Below, in pieces: positions 24,060-35,229 of a stretch of DNA of 64,000 bases (its first letter is position 1; every line of letters begins with the position of its first letter). Source of the DNA: Saturnia japonica (lineage: Eukaryota; Arthropoda; Insecta; Lepidoptera; Saturniidae); NCBI GenBank assembly GCA_033032175.1, contig CM065321.1:14406501-14470500 (forward strand), in the 5' to 3' direction. The position numbers and the translations under genes were made by a program. The notes beneath the pieces were generated by a model. That model was not told the origin of the DNA, did no database searches, and saw only the letters and a program-made list of their open reading frames with translations.

Positions 24060-24162
24060 ACAAGTCGAACGAGTTTTCTTGATACCTCGCTTGGAGAGAC
24101 GGCAATAGCCACGAAACTATAGTAAGGCTATTTCCGTCTCTAAGATAATTCGCTCGACTTGT
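24060..24162. repeat. Small foldback (palindromic) repeat abutting the mariner
   Basis: ACAAGTCGAACGAG...GGAGAGACGGCAATAGCC (24060-24110) is the inverted copy of GGCTATTTCCGTCTCTAAGATAATTCGCTCGACTTGT (24126-24162), with a 12-13 base insertion in the left arm. The loop is about 15 bases. It begins 2 bases after the mariner's right TA. It resembles a small palindromic MITE. Confidence 0.75.
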
Positions 24163-24164
24163 AC

Positions 24165-25120
24165 ATGTATAAAAAATACGGCAATTGACAACTTTTGGAA
24201 ATTTGTTTTAAACACTTTATATGTTGAAAATAATACCTGTGAACAATTTTTTTTTCATTAATATACCATAAAAGTGGTTTAGTAATATTTTTTAATGTAA
24301 ATAAAAATATACCACAAAAACGCAGACCCGCGACGTCATCATTAATTTTATACGTCATTTTGTATGATAAAAGTGACAAATGTGACAACTCACGCAAGAG
24401 TCTAGCGTTCCTATTTTCTGAATGGTGACGTCATGTTTTCTAATCACGTGACTCAAAGACAAAAAATATTAATTTTCCAAAGAGAAAATTAAATAAATTA
24501 ACAATTAATTACTACTTCGAGATTTGTATTGTTTTTGGCTTTACTCAATAGTTTACATTAATTTTTACACGTACAGTCAACTCGCAGATTAATCTCTTAG
24601 AATAGTTTGCAACGATTTGGATTTAATTTTACTTAGATTATTAATTATAGTCGATAAATATGAGGCAAAAAAATAAAACATTGTACTGATAATTTTTTTT
24701 AAGATTCTAGTGTTTTTAATGATTATGTATATGTATAAAATAATGTTCACCTTAGAAAACAAACAAATGAAATCATACTTTACAAAATAGTAATACTAAC
24801 TTTTTACATTCTACAAGATAATCATCTTGTTTTCATTCCTCACTGAGAAAGTTCAAAGAGGTAGTCAAATGAGCGCGAAAACCGATTTACAAACATGTCA
24901 TCGCTTTATGCAAATATTTTCAAAGGATCCGAAGAAGCGAATCGAAAAATACCTTCGAAGTATACAGTCCAAATAAAAGAAACTATTTTTGTTTGTACAA
25001 GTATTATTTGTTTGGCACATCTAAGAATATTTTGTTTTATTTGTATATTCACAGTGAGCTATATAACCGAGATACACATGACGCATTCAGTTACATGGAA
25101 TTTCTTTAAGATTATAAATT
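24165..25120. other. AT-rich DNA, no gene seen
   Basis: Chance ORFs only. No repeat partner recognised. Confidence 0.5.
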
Positions 25121-25345
25121 ACTAGCTGTACCCCAAGGTTTCATAACGTATTGTATACGACAAACATCGCCAACGGACCCTCGTAGGAAATTTTTTATAC
25201 TTTGTGTAAAACTATCAACATTTTCAAATTATAGTATAGCCTATAGCATAAATGTTACTCGCTGATACTGTAGCTTGAAAATTGGTGAAAGAGTTTTTTA
25301 AATCGGTCCAGTGTTTGTGAGTTTATCCATTACAAACAAAAAAAA
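25121..25345 (+). repeat. CTAGCTGTACCCC-family fragment
   Basis: CTAGCTGTACCCCAAGGTTTCATAACG, GACAAACATCGCCAACGGACCC and, at the end, GAAAGAGTTTTTTAAATCGGTCCAGTG match the start and end words of 37958-38503 and related elements. The middle is deleted. Confidence 0.55.
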
Positions 25346-26100
25346 ATAATTAAAAAATCCAATCTTTTCTCTTTATAATATTGGTTTAAATGGTGTAGAT
25401 TTAATCATTTCTAAAGATTTTTGTAACCCAAAATTCTACAATATCCTATTGATTTTCTACAAATCAAAAAGTAAGTGCGTTCTTCTCGACTATTATTTGA
25501 AATTTAGACTTCTTCATTTGCCGTATTTAGTAAAGGGTGCAATTGAACTGCACACGCATCTTGTGACGTAAGTATAACTTGATGAAGATAGCCTTCGATA
25601 ATAATAATAATCTTAAATCTGAAATGTTAATTTTAACTAATATATAATTAAAAACAATAAAAATCAGTCAAATGAATTCGAATTACTATCATTGACTTAC
25701 TACATACTATTATCTTTGTCGACAGGCGGGATAATATTTTTGAGTTTTATTGTTTTCTTGCTGAAAAGAAGTACAACTTACGTGCGTACCTACTTATGTA
25801 CCTTTGATTATACAGACGTGTATATAATCAAAGATAAATAGATATATGCATTTTTTTGTATAGTTTTCGTTATGTATTGCAATTCTTAGAAATGTTGTAA
25901 ATAATTCGTTTGTCATAATGCAATACTTTTGAATTTATACTAACTCATGAATTCGATTTTTTTTATAATAAACACTTTTAGAACATTTTTTTTTAAATTA
26001 AATATTTCTTAATAAATGATAGAATGATTTAATTTTCTCGAAGATTTTATACGAAAGTCTGAAAATTCTGCAAAATGATAAGAAAGTAAAATATTGGTTT
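25346..26100. other. AT-rich DNA, no gene seen
   Basis: Nothing recognised. A short inverted pair (CTTTGATTATACA / TATATAATCAAAG, about 25801-25833) is present. Confidence 0.5.
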
Positions 26101-26290
26101 CCTTATTCTAAGAGAGAAACCTTGTTCATTTGTCCCCAGCGCACGTCATTTTCAATGCTCTCTATGCTCCGCCAATGTGATTTATTTTGACGTATGGCTT
26201 GGAGTTATTCCAAACACGCACTTCGTAGTGCTAAAATCTGTAATAGGATTGTCTTTTTTAACATTAACAAGATTTGCGTTAATATTTTCT
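26100..26290. repeat. CTCCGCCAATG repeat, copy 1
   Basis: TTTGTCCCCAGC...CAATGCTCTCTATGCTCCGCCAATGTGATTTATTTTGACGTA aligns with 27420-27600 (TTTGTCCCCGGT...CAATGCCCCTTTTGCTCCGCCAATGCGATTTATTGAGACGTA). Both end near a TGTCTTTTT string. Old, diverged repeat of unknown type. Confidence 0.55.
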
Positions 26291-26504
26291 ATGTAATTTC
26301 TTTCGTATTACTTTTATGAGAATTTTATTTTCGCGACCTGGGTAACAATAGAAAATAATCACTATTTTTTTTTAAATATCTGGATATATCTAGAATCTAT
26401 TCGGATCATCGAGTATGATGTATTCATGGGTGTAAAGAAATTGCAGTTTATTCGCACATTCAAATCTTATCACACACAGTTTACGCAATCTTAAAAAATA
26501 ATAC

Positions 26505-26745
26505 AGTGTACAAGTGGTAGTAAGCGCGACTGCTATGCTCAAGCTCCTGGGTTCGATTCCCAGGTCTAGCAAAGTTTTATTGGATTTTTCTATGAAATTC
26601 TCTGTAGCAGCTTGGAGTTTGGCTTTGTGTCCGATTAATGGTATTAACCTAAAAAGCATACGCGGCCCATTGTGGGTGTACATTACTACACATCTGCCTA
26701 ACCTTTCGGAAATACAGTCGTAATTTTATAATATGATGATGATGT
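26505..26745 (+). repeat. tRNA-derived SINE
   Basis: The head GTGGTAGTAAGCGCGACTGC, followed by GGGTTCGATTCCCAGG (pol III B box, 26550-26565), looks like a tRNA 5' part and T arm. The body AAAGTTTTATTGGATTTTTC, CTCTGTAGCAGCTTGGAGT and ACATCTGCCTAACC follows, ending in an ATGATGATGATG simple repeat (26733-26744). That is a complete SINE layout. The A box is degenerate. It is not a functional tRNA gene, since no complete cloverleaf is present. Confidence 0.8.
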
Positions 26746-26764
26746 GCAAGGTTTTCTTTTATAT

Positions 26765-26900
26765 TTTTTGGGGCACAGTTAAGTGACGGAACTGTACCTG
26801 ATGGGAAGCATGGTACAATTCAAAAAACGTGGCGACCACTGACAGATCAACACACCATCGCCAATTTGTCACTATCGTGCCAGCCTAAATAAATAGATCT
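26765..26900. repeat. Degenerate SINE-like repeat
   Basis: GGGCACAGTTAAGTGACGGAACTGTACCTGATGGGAAGCATGGTACAATTC matches the start of the SINE-like piece at 985 and 6545. CAGCCTAAATAAATAGATCTTGAAATACG corresponds to the later block at 30375-30560. Confidence 0.5.
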
Positions 26901-27419
26901 TGAAATACGACACACATAAGTCAATAATTATGAAAGTTTTTGTACCAATATGTTTGGTGACCACAATTCAGGCTGTGGAGCTCTACCACCCAACTGTCAC
27001 CATTGTCTCGTTCGTTACTTAGCAGTTTGCATCACGTGCAGGTGAGGTTACCTTGGTCGACATAAGTTTTAAGATGTTATTTGACCCTAATCACTTACAC
27101 CATAAAATACCCTATAGCAGTGGCACCAGTGCCACGTGATTTTTGGACAAGTGCGCCTTGCTGTGTTCCGATTTGTAAGATGTGGTTAGCAACATGTACT
27201 GATACACGAGGCTTTTCAATTGACTCCTTACAATTAGCAACATGTCATTACCTAATGATCTCAGGACTATTTAAAGTTAGTTATAGTTCAAGTTTATTAA
27301 TTATCAAGTGAACTGCACGGCACTGTATTGCTTCCATTATAATAAAATGTTAGCTATGCAATTAATATTCAACAGTATAGATCTTTCATTCCAGTGCGTT
27401 AGTAGGTTAATATTTTTTT
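26901..27419. other. Spacer, no gene seen
   Basis: Chance ORFs, not conserved or recognisable. GGAGCTCTACCACCCAACTGTCACC (about 26975) may be repeat debris. Confidence 0.45.
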
Positions 27420-27600
27420 CCTTATCGCACTCGACATATTTGTCCCCGGTCAGATCGTTTGCAATGCCCCTTTTGCTCCGCCAATGCGATTTATTGAGAC
27501 GTACGAGGTCGAGGCTATTTTAACACATTTTCCGAACGAAAGTTGTCTTTTTCAACAAATGTGTCTATATTTTACGTCAATATATAGGTATTGGTGTAAG
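27420..27600. repeat. CTCCGCCAATG repeat, copy 2
   Basis: Partner of 26100-26290, in the same orientation; the pair is about 1.3 kb apart and clearly diverged. Confidence 0.55.
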
Positions 27601-28150
27601 TAACATAAGTTCCTAGTGTAGACTATGAACGCGAGGAAAGTAAAAAGAATAAATACATGAAGAATAGAGGTACGGAGTACCATCTCTATACATGAAAAAT
27701 TGTCCGTCGTAAAGTGTCAATTTAGGGTGGCACTGCGGTAACAAATGCCTAAATGACACAAACAAATTTTATGTGTAAATATTAGTAAGTTACATAAATG
27801 AAAATGTATGTTTGAAAAACAAATTTAATTAATTTACCATGCCTTATTCAGGGTCCATGTATTCGGATAATTTACCTTATAAAAACAAATGTACATACAT
27901 GATGCAAATGGATGAACAAATAAATAAAGTCTTATTCTTTCTTGATACGCTAGCACACCCTTGGTGGGTTTTTGAATTATAATTTGTTGTTTACAGTTAG
28001 ACACAGTTGGTTGTCTTTCATATAAGATAATTCAACTTATTTATCTCTATTCTTCAAAAAATAATATAATACTTAAGCTAAAAGCTGCTAATTAGAAAGA
28101 ATGTGAGTTCAAATCCTGAAATAAGCCAGAGCCATCAGCAAAGGGGCTCA
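27601..28150. other. Spacer, no gene seen
   Basis: GAGGTACGGAGTACCATCTCTATAC (27666-27690) is locally palindromic and looks like moth repeat debris. Nothing else recognised. Confidence 0.45.
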
Positions 28151-28154
28151 TAAT

Positions 28155-28421
28155 AAACCTCAAAGGACAATGGAGATGACTATGCTCGGAGTTTCTCTGC
28201 GTGATTGCATCAGAAACGACGAGATCCACAGAAGAACTAAAGTCACCGACATAGCTTTTAAAATGGCTAGACTTAAGTGGCGGTTGACATCGCATCGATC
28301 AGATAGCCAATGGGGCGTAGAGTTCTCGAATTGTGACCACGTACTGAAAGGTGCCGTGTGGCCAAATCTTTGCCATAAGAAAGAGAGGCGAGGCACAGAA
28401 AATTTACCTCCACATTACTAA
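28155..28421 (+). pseudogene. RTE-type LINE ORF2 C-terminal relic
   Basis: The frame reads PQRTMEMTMLGVSLRDCIRN, then DEIHRRTKVTDIAFKMARLK and WRLTSHRSDSQWGVE. This matches, nearly residue for residue, the block QRAMERAMLGVSLRDRIRNEEI, RRTKVTDIA, KLKW.WAGH known from insect RTE elements. The frame is open for about 88 codons, but the rest of the protein is missing on both sides and the downstream WRPR..GKR block is unreadable. 5' and 3' truncated relic. Confidence 0.75.
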
Positions 28422-28424
28422 AGA

Positions 28425-30370
28425 TCGGAGCCAAACAACCTTATCTTGTGTTCCTGTAATGGTTAGGGTTTCCCGAGCTCCTTGAGGTAAGGAGGTTCAA
28501 GTTCTGGAACGTGCTATAATAATAATCATCCATAGACCACGGTAGCCGCTTAATATAAGCTCGTTTGCCAGCGTGGTAGTATAAAAAGGTGGACCGACGA
28601 TGTAATGAAGGTTGTAGTCTTTATGACAATCTTTAATAGAGGAATATATCCAACATTGGATAACTTTTCGTTGAATAAATGGATAGCTGTTCAGTAAAGG
28701 AAGACATCGCGATAAGCATAGCTCAGTTAAGTTCATACTATAAAAGTTTGTTTACTAGAACTACAATGACCTAACATACACACACAGTCATATTGCTCAA
28801 ACAATAGACTCCGATATACACTTTTATACACCTGTGCGGGGTCGTTGCAACGCTCCTGAGTAAGAATGCACGAGATGCATACACACCGGTTAACACGTGC
28901 AGCGAATAATATGACGTTTTTATTTGATTTCTATTACGTTTGTGATCATTAAAAATTTATATAGGATGTTTAATTTTATTGTTTCAATGATGTCTATTTT
29001 TTAGTGCTTAATTTACCATAAATATTTGTCATGAAAACAACAATGTAACTATCTAATTAACTTATGGTAATTTTGTTTTATGAAGACTTTGTGATTTATT
29101 TGTATAATTTTATCCAGTTTTTTTTTTGTTGTGGTTGAATGTTTAGATTCCATTTGTGAGTGTATATTTTATAACAACATTGTACTGGAAACCTATTAGA
29201 ATTAATTAATTAAATTTTTTGTAGTTTTATGAAACCCACTAAAAATTATGAAAAGATAATTCAATAACAAACATCTTTTCTTTATTTTAAAAGCTACCAG
29301 CAAATCATATTGTCGCAAAAACAAAGACAAAGCAAAAAGAAAGACAACATTTTTACACAATAAAAACTGCGAGGAATTTCGTCTAAAAGCATAATATTAA
29401 GGCATTTGTTCCGGGTGACCTGGCCCGCAATATCTAACTTTAGTAGTAAAGCAATCCTTAGATAATTGTATTTCAGTCGTTATCGTTGTTACACAAGTAA
29501 ATAGGAAATAAGCATCTTAGTTTGACTAAATATCAAATTATGAGACATTATCATCATTCAGCGGTATGGATCACGAACAGAGCTAAAATCGTAGGTTATT
29601 TGATTAAAGATCAAAATAATATGTCCTCGTTTAATTTAATTTGATTATAATAATGTTTATAAAAACAATGTTACATTATTTTTTTAAATAATCAAAAAGG
29701 TTGGCCGTCACGGGACGCCCGACAGTTGTGAAATATCTTAGTGAATATTAAAAAAAAATACATTGGATGAACCCAAAACACGACAAACAAAAAGAAAGTG
29801 ACTATGCATATGTTTATTTTATTACTTTGTGTATGGCGGTTGTGACTCCTACAACTCCAGTTGATTGCTGGATAGACATCGAATGATCCTGAAACGTGAC
29901 AAACTAATGTAAATTAAGATGTTTATTTTGACTATTTGTATAAGAAGAAAAACAAAATAATTGAATACTAATTCTTTATGGCACAATAAAACGCACAAAG
30001 AAAAAATATATTAAGTAAATGTTAAAAACTACATGTCATCTAAAATATCCTATAATTAAAAGCAATATATATATAAGTAACACTTATTTTCTTTTGTTGT
30101 TTATTGTAACAGTAACAAAATATGGTAATTTTGTCCGAGATACTTTACGACAGTGTGTCGGATACTTGAAGCAACATCTACATACGAAAATATGATGTGA
30201 TGCGAACACAGCAAAACTAAGTTCACTGAACTCGGCCGGTGATAATTTTGAGTTGTGCCTGTATTTTTTTTTGTATCAATGTAAGGATACTGTAGAGTAT
30301 AGATATGTTTTTTCTTTGCCTTTTATTTTTACGAATGTTAATGTTAATGTTAATTGTTATAATTTATAAT
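28425..30370. other. AT-rich DNA, no gene seen
   Basis: No repeat partner and no coding pattern recognised. A minus-strand ORF of 79 codons at 28497-28736 has no recognisable motif. Confidence 0.5.
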
Positions 30371-30374
30371 AGCT

Positions 30375-30560
30375 TTGTAAAGTGGCATATTTGTCCCTGA
30401 TGGTAACCACAGTGCAATCTAAAAATAACTTCGACCTTCGAGAGATCGGAAATCCATCGGCGGTCGACCTGTCATTTCGGCCTGCATAAATAGCTCTTCA
30501 CGTTACGCTTGTAGGACCCGATATCGCAAGTAGGAAGAAACACGTTGACCGGGAAACGAG
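30375..30560 (+). repeat. SINE-like repeat (CATAAATAGCTCTTCACGTTACGC block)
   Basis: CCTGATGGTAACCACAGTGCAATC, CGAGAGATCGGAAATC, GCCTGCATAAATAGCTCTTCACGTTACGCTTGTAGGACCCGATATCGCAAGTAGGAGG-like order. The same order is at 39970-40140 and, through the duplication, at 44462-44580. The most complete of the family in this window. Confidence 0.6.
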
Positions 30561-31544
30561 AGACAAAGAGAGGGATTCTGTTAAACGACAGAAAAACTAC
30601 CGAACAAATTTAAACGTAGTTTTCAGATTATTATACAACTGAACACGAGGAAAGATATAGACTGCATATTATAATGCTTTCATATTGGGACTATGCAGTG
30701 ATGATCCAATTACAATTAAAGGAAAGTAGAAGTCAACCCGGATCAGGAAATAGTTTCTTTTAGAACATCAAAAGCATATGCACGTAAACAAAATGGCGGA
30801 TACCACCTGGTGTGAAATATTACCATTTTGAGTTTTCTTCAGTAATCAGCTACCTATCTGTTCTAGTCTATCAAAAGCCTTTTTACTTTTAAATACAATA
30901 TTATACTTTTTATAATACTTTTTTTTTGTCTTTTAATTCAAATTTAACTATAGTAACTATACACACTTTTTTTCCAGATAGAGTAAAGTGCAAATTATTC
31001 GCTTAATTTCCGATATTTTCATTTATCTTACATCAGAAAAGATAGGATTTCTCTACCAATCGCTATATCCTTTGATCAAGTCCTTAAAATTGGTTTATCA
31101 GATATCATTTCACAGTAGGAAGCTACATGATAAAAACATATTGATTCCAAATTGTATAATATAAAATATTTTTTAATTCCATTATTCAGGGATAAATTTG
31201 AGGAATAAATTTGTACGGACTAACCGTACATTAAACGCCTTACAAGTTGTTATGTTCGTAGCAATGTCAGGAGTTTAGAAAAAAATAAATTAAGTAGCCA
31301 CTACAAGAATTCCAATTTAATAGATACCACGCTGTTGCTTACTAATGAACTGAGGTAATTTAATTACAAACTCTCGTTTCACCTGCCTACATAACTTCCA
31401 GCTAATAATCGTTCGCTTAATGAAATACCTCTTGTTCGGGCAGTTGAGCAATTAAATTTTATCTACTCTGTTTTGCTGGAAATTGTTTGCTTTTTTATGT
31501 TATGTTATATATATGTTTATTATTTACTCGTAACAGGAAAAAAG
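30561..31544. other. AT-rich DNA, no gene seen
   Basis: Nothing recognised. Confidence 0.5.
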
Positions 31545-31610
31545 CCTAGAGGTGTCGTGGGACACTCGGTAGTAACAAAGTTCCTTTCGCTATATAGGTA
31601 TTATTTTATG
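31545..31610. repeat. Short repeat fragment, GTGGGACACTCGGTAGTAAC
   Basis: Closest partner is 17030-17095. TTCCTTTCGCTATATA links it to 15690-15765. Confidence 0.45.
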
Positions 31611-31904
31611 TTCTACGCTCTGTTTTATGTACAGTACGAGTGGTCAATGGTATGAGTCCTGTTAATTGATGTAGATGTAAAATTCAATTTAAGTTTCAAT
31701 GTACATATTAAGTTTATAGTTTGTTTATATTTTTTATTATTAAATAATTGATAATATAACGTTTAATTTCATAATTTATAAAAAGCGGGACATCAAACCT
31801 TCGATCACTTGTAGTGTATGTACACTACAAGTGCGCAAAAATCTGGTTATAACAAAGCTGAGTAAATTCCATGACTGTCACAATTTTGAAATTACTATAT
31901 CTAG

Positions 31905-32580
31905 GTATACTAATATTATAAAGCTGAAGAGTTTGTTTGATTGTTTGGTTGAACGCTCTAATGTCAGAAAGTACTGGTTGGAATGGAAAAAATAATTTAG
32001 TGTTAGATAGCCCCTTTATCAAGAAAGGCTATATAGGCTATATAACATCACGCTACGGCAGCGGAGTATCAAAAATGTTGCAAAAACGGAGAAAATTTAT
32101 TCCTTTTGAAAGTTTCCAATGCCTGCGCTGCGTAAATGGTTAAACTTAGGCAAAAATAATATGTGACGGAATTGTTTCTCTTAAAAAGTTCTAAAAAAAT
32201 ATCTAATATAGCATATTCCTTACTTTTAAAATTCACGCAATATAAACTTTTTTATGGTAATAAAATTTGTTCTAAAGTAATACATTATTTATTATGGTAT
32301 AAACATGGTATTAATCCTTATCGAAATAAATACGTTATTCATCACAAGTATTTAATTTTTGACAAAATTGCCTTTTACATAATTTGATTTCAATGAATAT
32401 CTTAGGAGTTTTAAAATAACTCCGCAGCTAAATAATAATCAAGTACAGCGCGTGCATTTTAGCGGAATGATATGACAGGCAGGCTGCACGGCGGCACCTT
32501 CTATTTCTCTAACCCTCTCTCTCTCTTATATGACGTACATGAAGTTGTGCAGGTCAGCTAGTATTAGGTCTATGTATTCG
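31905..32580 (+). repeat. Moth-type repeat, TACTAATATTATAAAGCTGAAGAG...CAGCTAGTATTA
   Basis: It opens TACTAATATTATAAAGCTGAAGAGTTTGTTTGATTGTTT and GAACGCTCTAATGTCAG, with GTTAGATAGCCCCTTTATCAAGAAAGGCTATA and CATCACGCTACGGC...GGAG, then AAAATGTTGCAAAAACGG. It ends with CAGCGCGTGCATTTTAGCGG, a CT-rich run and GTGCAGGTCAGCTAGTATTA. This start and end pairing is that of an abundant lepidopteran interspersed repeat. ORFs in it are chance. An AT-rich section (about 32160-32440) lies inside. Confidence 0.65.
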
Positions 32581-33424
32581 TTCTTAGATTCGGTCGGGTT
32601 GTTCACTTTTTTCAGTATAGCTCTTACCATGCGATATGTAACTTCGTTTATACGAAATCGTCTATGAGGAATATATACGACTAGCTACGCTCCACGATTT
32701 CATCCGTTTCATCATTTGCCGTAAATGGGAACAACTTGCCAGATTATTATTATATTCTTTAGTACCTATAAATAAATTACTAAGTCTTCCAAGGGAACGA
32801 GAGAAAGGTAAGCAAGGTGTGCGTTATATTTAGTAAAAAAAAATCTAGCCGATAATCTACTGCTCTAAGTAAAACCTATGAAGCGAATACTTGAAGGAAT
32901 CCTGAGAGTTGGCTTGTTGGATGTTAAGAATTCTTTGATAAATAGGCTATAAAAACATTTTTTACAAATCTGTCTGGCAAGAATGAATAGTACGTTAAAA
33001 AAATATTTTCAGCTTTTTATTAGTATATGCATAGCTGACTTATGAACTTATTAAAGCGAACAAACATTCTTCGTTTCGTATGCTAAGCAAACTATGCAAT
33101 CTTATAATTTATGCCGTAAGTAACTTGTAATGCACAAAGTATTCAAAACAATAAACAGTATCATGTACTGCCTAGTCAATGCAATCGAATCAAACTGCCA
33201 CAAGAATGGCTCATATAAATTTTTATAGGCAACAAACACACCATATACTGCCGAGACTGCATAATTTGATGTGGTACTTAGAAGCAGTGTTTTGAATTTA
33301 TCTACCACATTTGCTAATATTACTCAGTAATAATACTCAAGAAATGGTTTTTTTGTTTGAACGTGGTCTTTAAATCTTTGTCAGTCAGATTTAAAAAATT
33401 CTTTTTGCATGTTGTATGATAGAA
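32581..33424. other. AT-rich DNA, no gene seen
   Basis: Nothing recognised beyond repeat debris near 32680-32720 (CTAGCTACGCTCCACGATTTCATCC), a possible 5' end of a CTAGCTG-type element. Confidence 0.45.
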
Positions 33425-33600
33425 GCAAACCCGTTTTGGAGTCCTAGTGAACATTGATCCAATCGCTATCAAACTTTACAGGATCTTCCGCTGAGCTAAT
33501 ATGAAAATTGTCTCAAAATTTTATCAAAATTACTTCAGCCGTTTTGAGTCCATAGGGAACATCACATTAACATAGATTTTTTTATTTAAAAGACTAGCTG
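33425..33600 (+). repeat. GTTTTGGAGTCC repeat, copy 1
   Basis: CCGTTTTGGAGTCCTAGTGAACATTGATCCAATCGCTATCAAACTTTACAGGATC, then GAGCTAATATGAA...ATCAAAAT.ACTTCA. It matches 34450-34615. Here a second GTTTTGAGTCCATAGGGAACATCAC (about 33541) repeats the first word. Confidence 0.6.
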
Positions 33601-33604
33601 TAGC

Positions 33605-33806
33605 AGCTATTCTCGCACCAAGTCCGGTGTAGCTGTAAAGCCGTCAGAGGCTCCAGGGTCTTTAAGGCTAACTGGACACGCGAAGTGCCCTATAATATGC
33701 CACAATGGCGCGGGGTTGCGTTGGGAAGGAAAAAGGACGTCGTGCACTGACCTGGTTTCGTTCTGCTGTGTATCGGCAAATCTGCTCCTGGTTGTCTTGC
33801 AGCCGT

Positions 33807-33845
<39 letters not shown>

Positions 33846-34070
33846 GAAAGTAGTTCGCGAATTTATGCGATTCTCAGCGGGAGCGCGGGGTGCGTGAGCA
33901 AATAAAAAATCTCGACCGCTGTGCGAGCGCGTGGCGAAGACAGAGTGGTGTCAGTAACCAATCGTACACGAAGGGGGAGGAGGTGGGAGATGGTAGGTAA
34001 TATATGAAACGCGAGATGGCGTTACCACTAACAGTTTAATCAGTCAGAAAAAAAAGATCTGCTGCGTATG
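33605..34070. other. GC-richer block with an AT microsatellite in the middle
   Basis: Composition changes from the AT-rich surroundings to mixed or GC-rich sequence (GGCGCGGGGTTGCGTTGGG; AGCGGGAGCGCGGGGTGCG; CTGTGCGAGCGCGTGGCG). The 33811-33842 (AT)n run splits it. No motif recognised in any frame. Possibly a piece of an unrecognised mobile element. Confidence 0.45.
33811..33842. repeat. (AT)16 microsatellite
   Basis: Uninterrupted alternating AT between GCCGTCCTT and CGAGAAAG. Confidence 0.97.
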
Positions 34071-34449
34071 GTGCTTCCTCTGGTCCAATACGCGGCGATA
34101 CACGTCTTTTTTTTTAAACACAAAAATGCTTATTGTGGAAGAAGATAGACATATACTATCGGGGACTTTTTGTAGGTATTTTTAAGATCTTTGATATATT
34201 TGTTATGATTTACCCAGCGTAAGCCTTAAAACCATCTTTTTTCTGAATCGATTCATCATTATCGTCACTACTTATTTCGTACTTTACTTTATGTAACAAA
34301 ATATATTCTATAACCTGGCCAGATAATATAGCTACGAGTTTAAAGAAATCCCATGTAAATCGGATAAGTGGTTAGCGTTAAAAGAGACAGACAGACAGAG
34401 AGACGTTGAGCTTAATAATATGTATAGAAGAAGAAGACTAGCAAAACCT

Positions 34450-34615
34450 GGGCCACGCGTTGTTTTGCCGTTTTGGAGTCCATAGAGAATATTGATCCAA
34501 TCGCTACCAAACTTTCCAGCATCACGCGCTGGACCAATATGAATATTATCAAAATCACTTCATAGGAAACATACATACGAACATCTATTTTTCTATAAAT
34601 GAAGTAGATTTACGC
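34450..34615 (+). repeat. GTTTTGGAGTCC repeat, copy 2
   Basis: GCCGTTTTGGAGTCCATAGAGAATATTGATCCAATCGCTACCAAACTTTCCAGCATC...GGACCAATATGAATATTATCAAAATCACTTC. Same orientation as 33425-33600, about 80% alike by eye. It ends CATACATACGAACATCTATTTTTCT, a LINE-like 3' end. Confidence 0.6.
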
Positions 34616-34689
34616 AGGAAGGCTATAAGCGTATAAATATACGCTATGACCATAACACGCAAAGCACTAACCATGAACGTCAAGTAATC

Positions 34690-34800
34690 TGCTAAGTACC
34701 TACGGAGCAACAACAATGGCTATATGGTTGTGTTAACGGCGTGGTGGAGAGCTGTCGAATAAATTTAACACGGGTGAAACCTTAGGTCAAAGCTAGTCTG
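34690..34800 (-). repeat. CTAGCTGTACCCC-family fragment (inverted)
   Basis: The reverse complement reads CTAGCTTTGACCTAAGGTTTCACCCGTGTTAAATTTATTCGACAG...ACCACGCCGTTAACAC. This is the 5' end of the element at 37958-38503 (GTTTCGCCTGTGTTAATTTTATCCGACAAATACCGCACCGCCAACGC). Confidence 0.55.
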
Positions 34801-35084
34801 CTAATAGTGTTCACTGTTGTCCTTCAAAACTTCTATTAGTTGTTTAAGATATATACCGAATATCAGCTTGCGCCATTTGACTCTCATCAAAAAGACTTGC
34901 TGTTTGAGGTGTTGACGATCCAGACGACGATAAGTCTAAGGAGATACTTCGCCTCATTGTGTGTGTTCTACTATTTGTACAATGGGTTTGTCTAAGGAAT
35001 TGTTCCGCAAAACTCGCCATCGACCGGGAGTTCAACCTTACGTCTTGGAGCTTAAATGCTTAAACAGTCTGGTTTCAGAAAAGT

Positions 35085-35205
35085 TTCCTTCCGCAAACGC
35101 TCCGGATGTAGAATGAGCTGCTGAGATTATTCCATTGGACTACAATATGGGGTTCTTCAAGAGGGGAGTGAACAACTTTTTTTAAAGAATCAGCAACACC
35201 ATTAG
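35085..35205 (+). pseudogene. LINE ORF2 C-terminal relic
   Basis: Across two frames it reads FLPQTLRM-stop-NELL, then PLDYNMGFFKRGVNNFF followed by a stop. This matches the final block of a group of insect LINE reverse transcriptases (FLPRTA.LWN.LP...FP..YN...FK..VN..L). One frameshift (about 35130) and a stop in place of the expected Trp show decay. The exact LINE clade is not certain. Confidence 0.5.
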
Positions 35206-35229
35206 GCGGTATACACGCTTGTTTGCCTC

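Noticed and set aside
26540..26570. Possible tRNA gene (GGGTTCGATTCCC)
   Set aside because: Only the T-arm/B-box is convincing; no complete cloverleaf or acceptor pairing. It is the head of a SINE.
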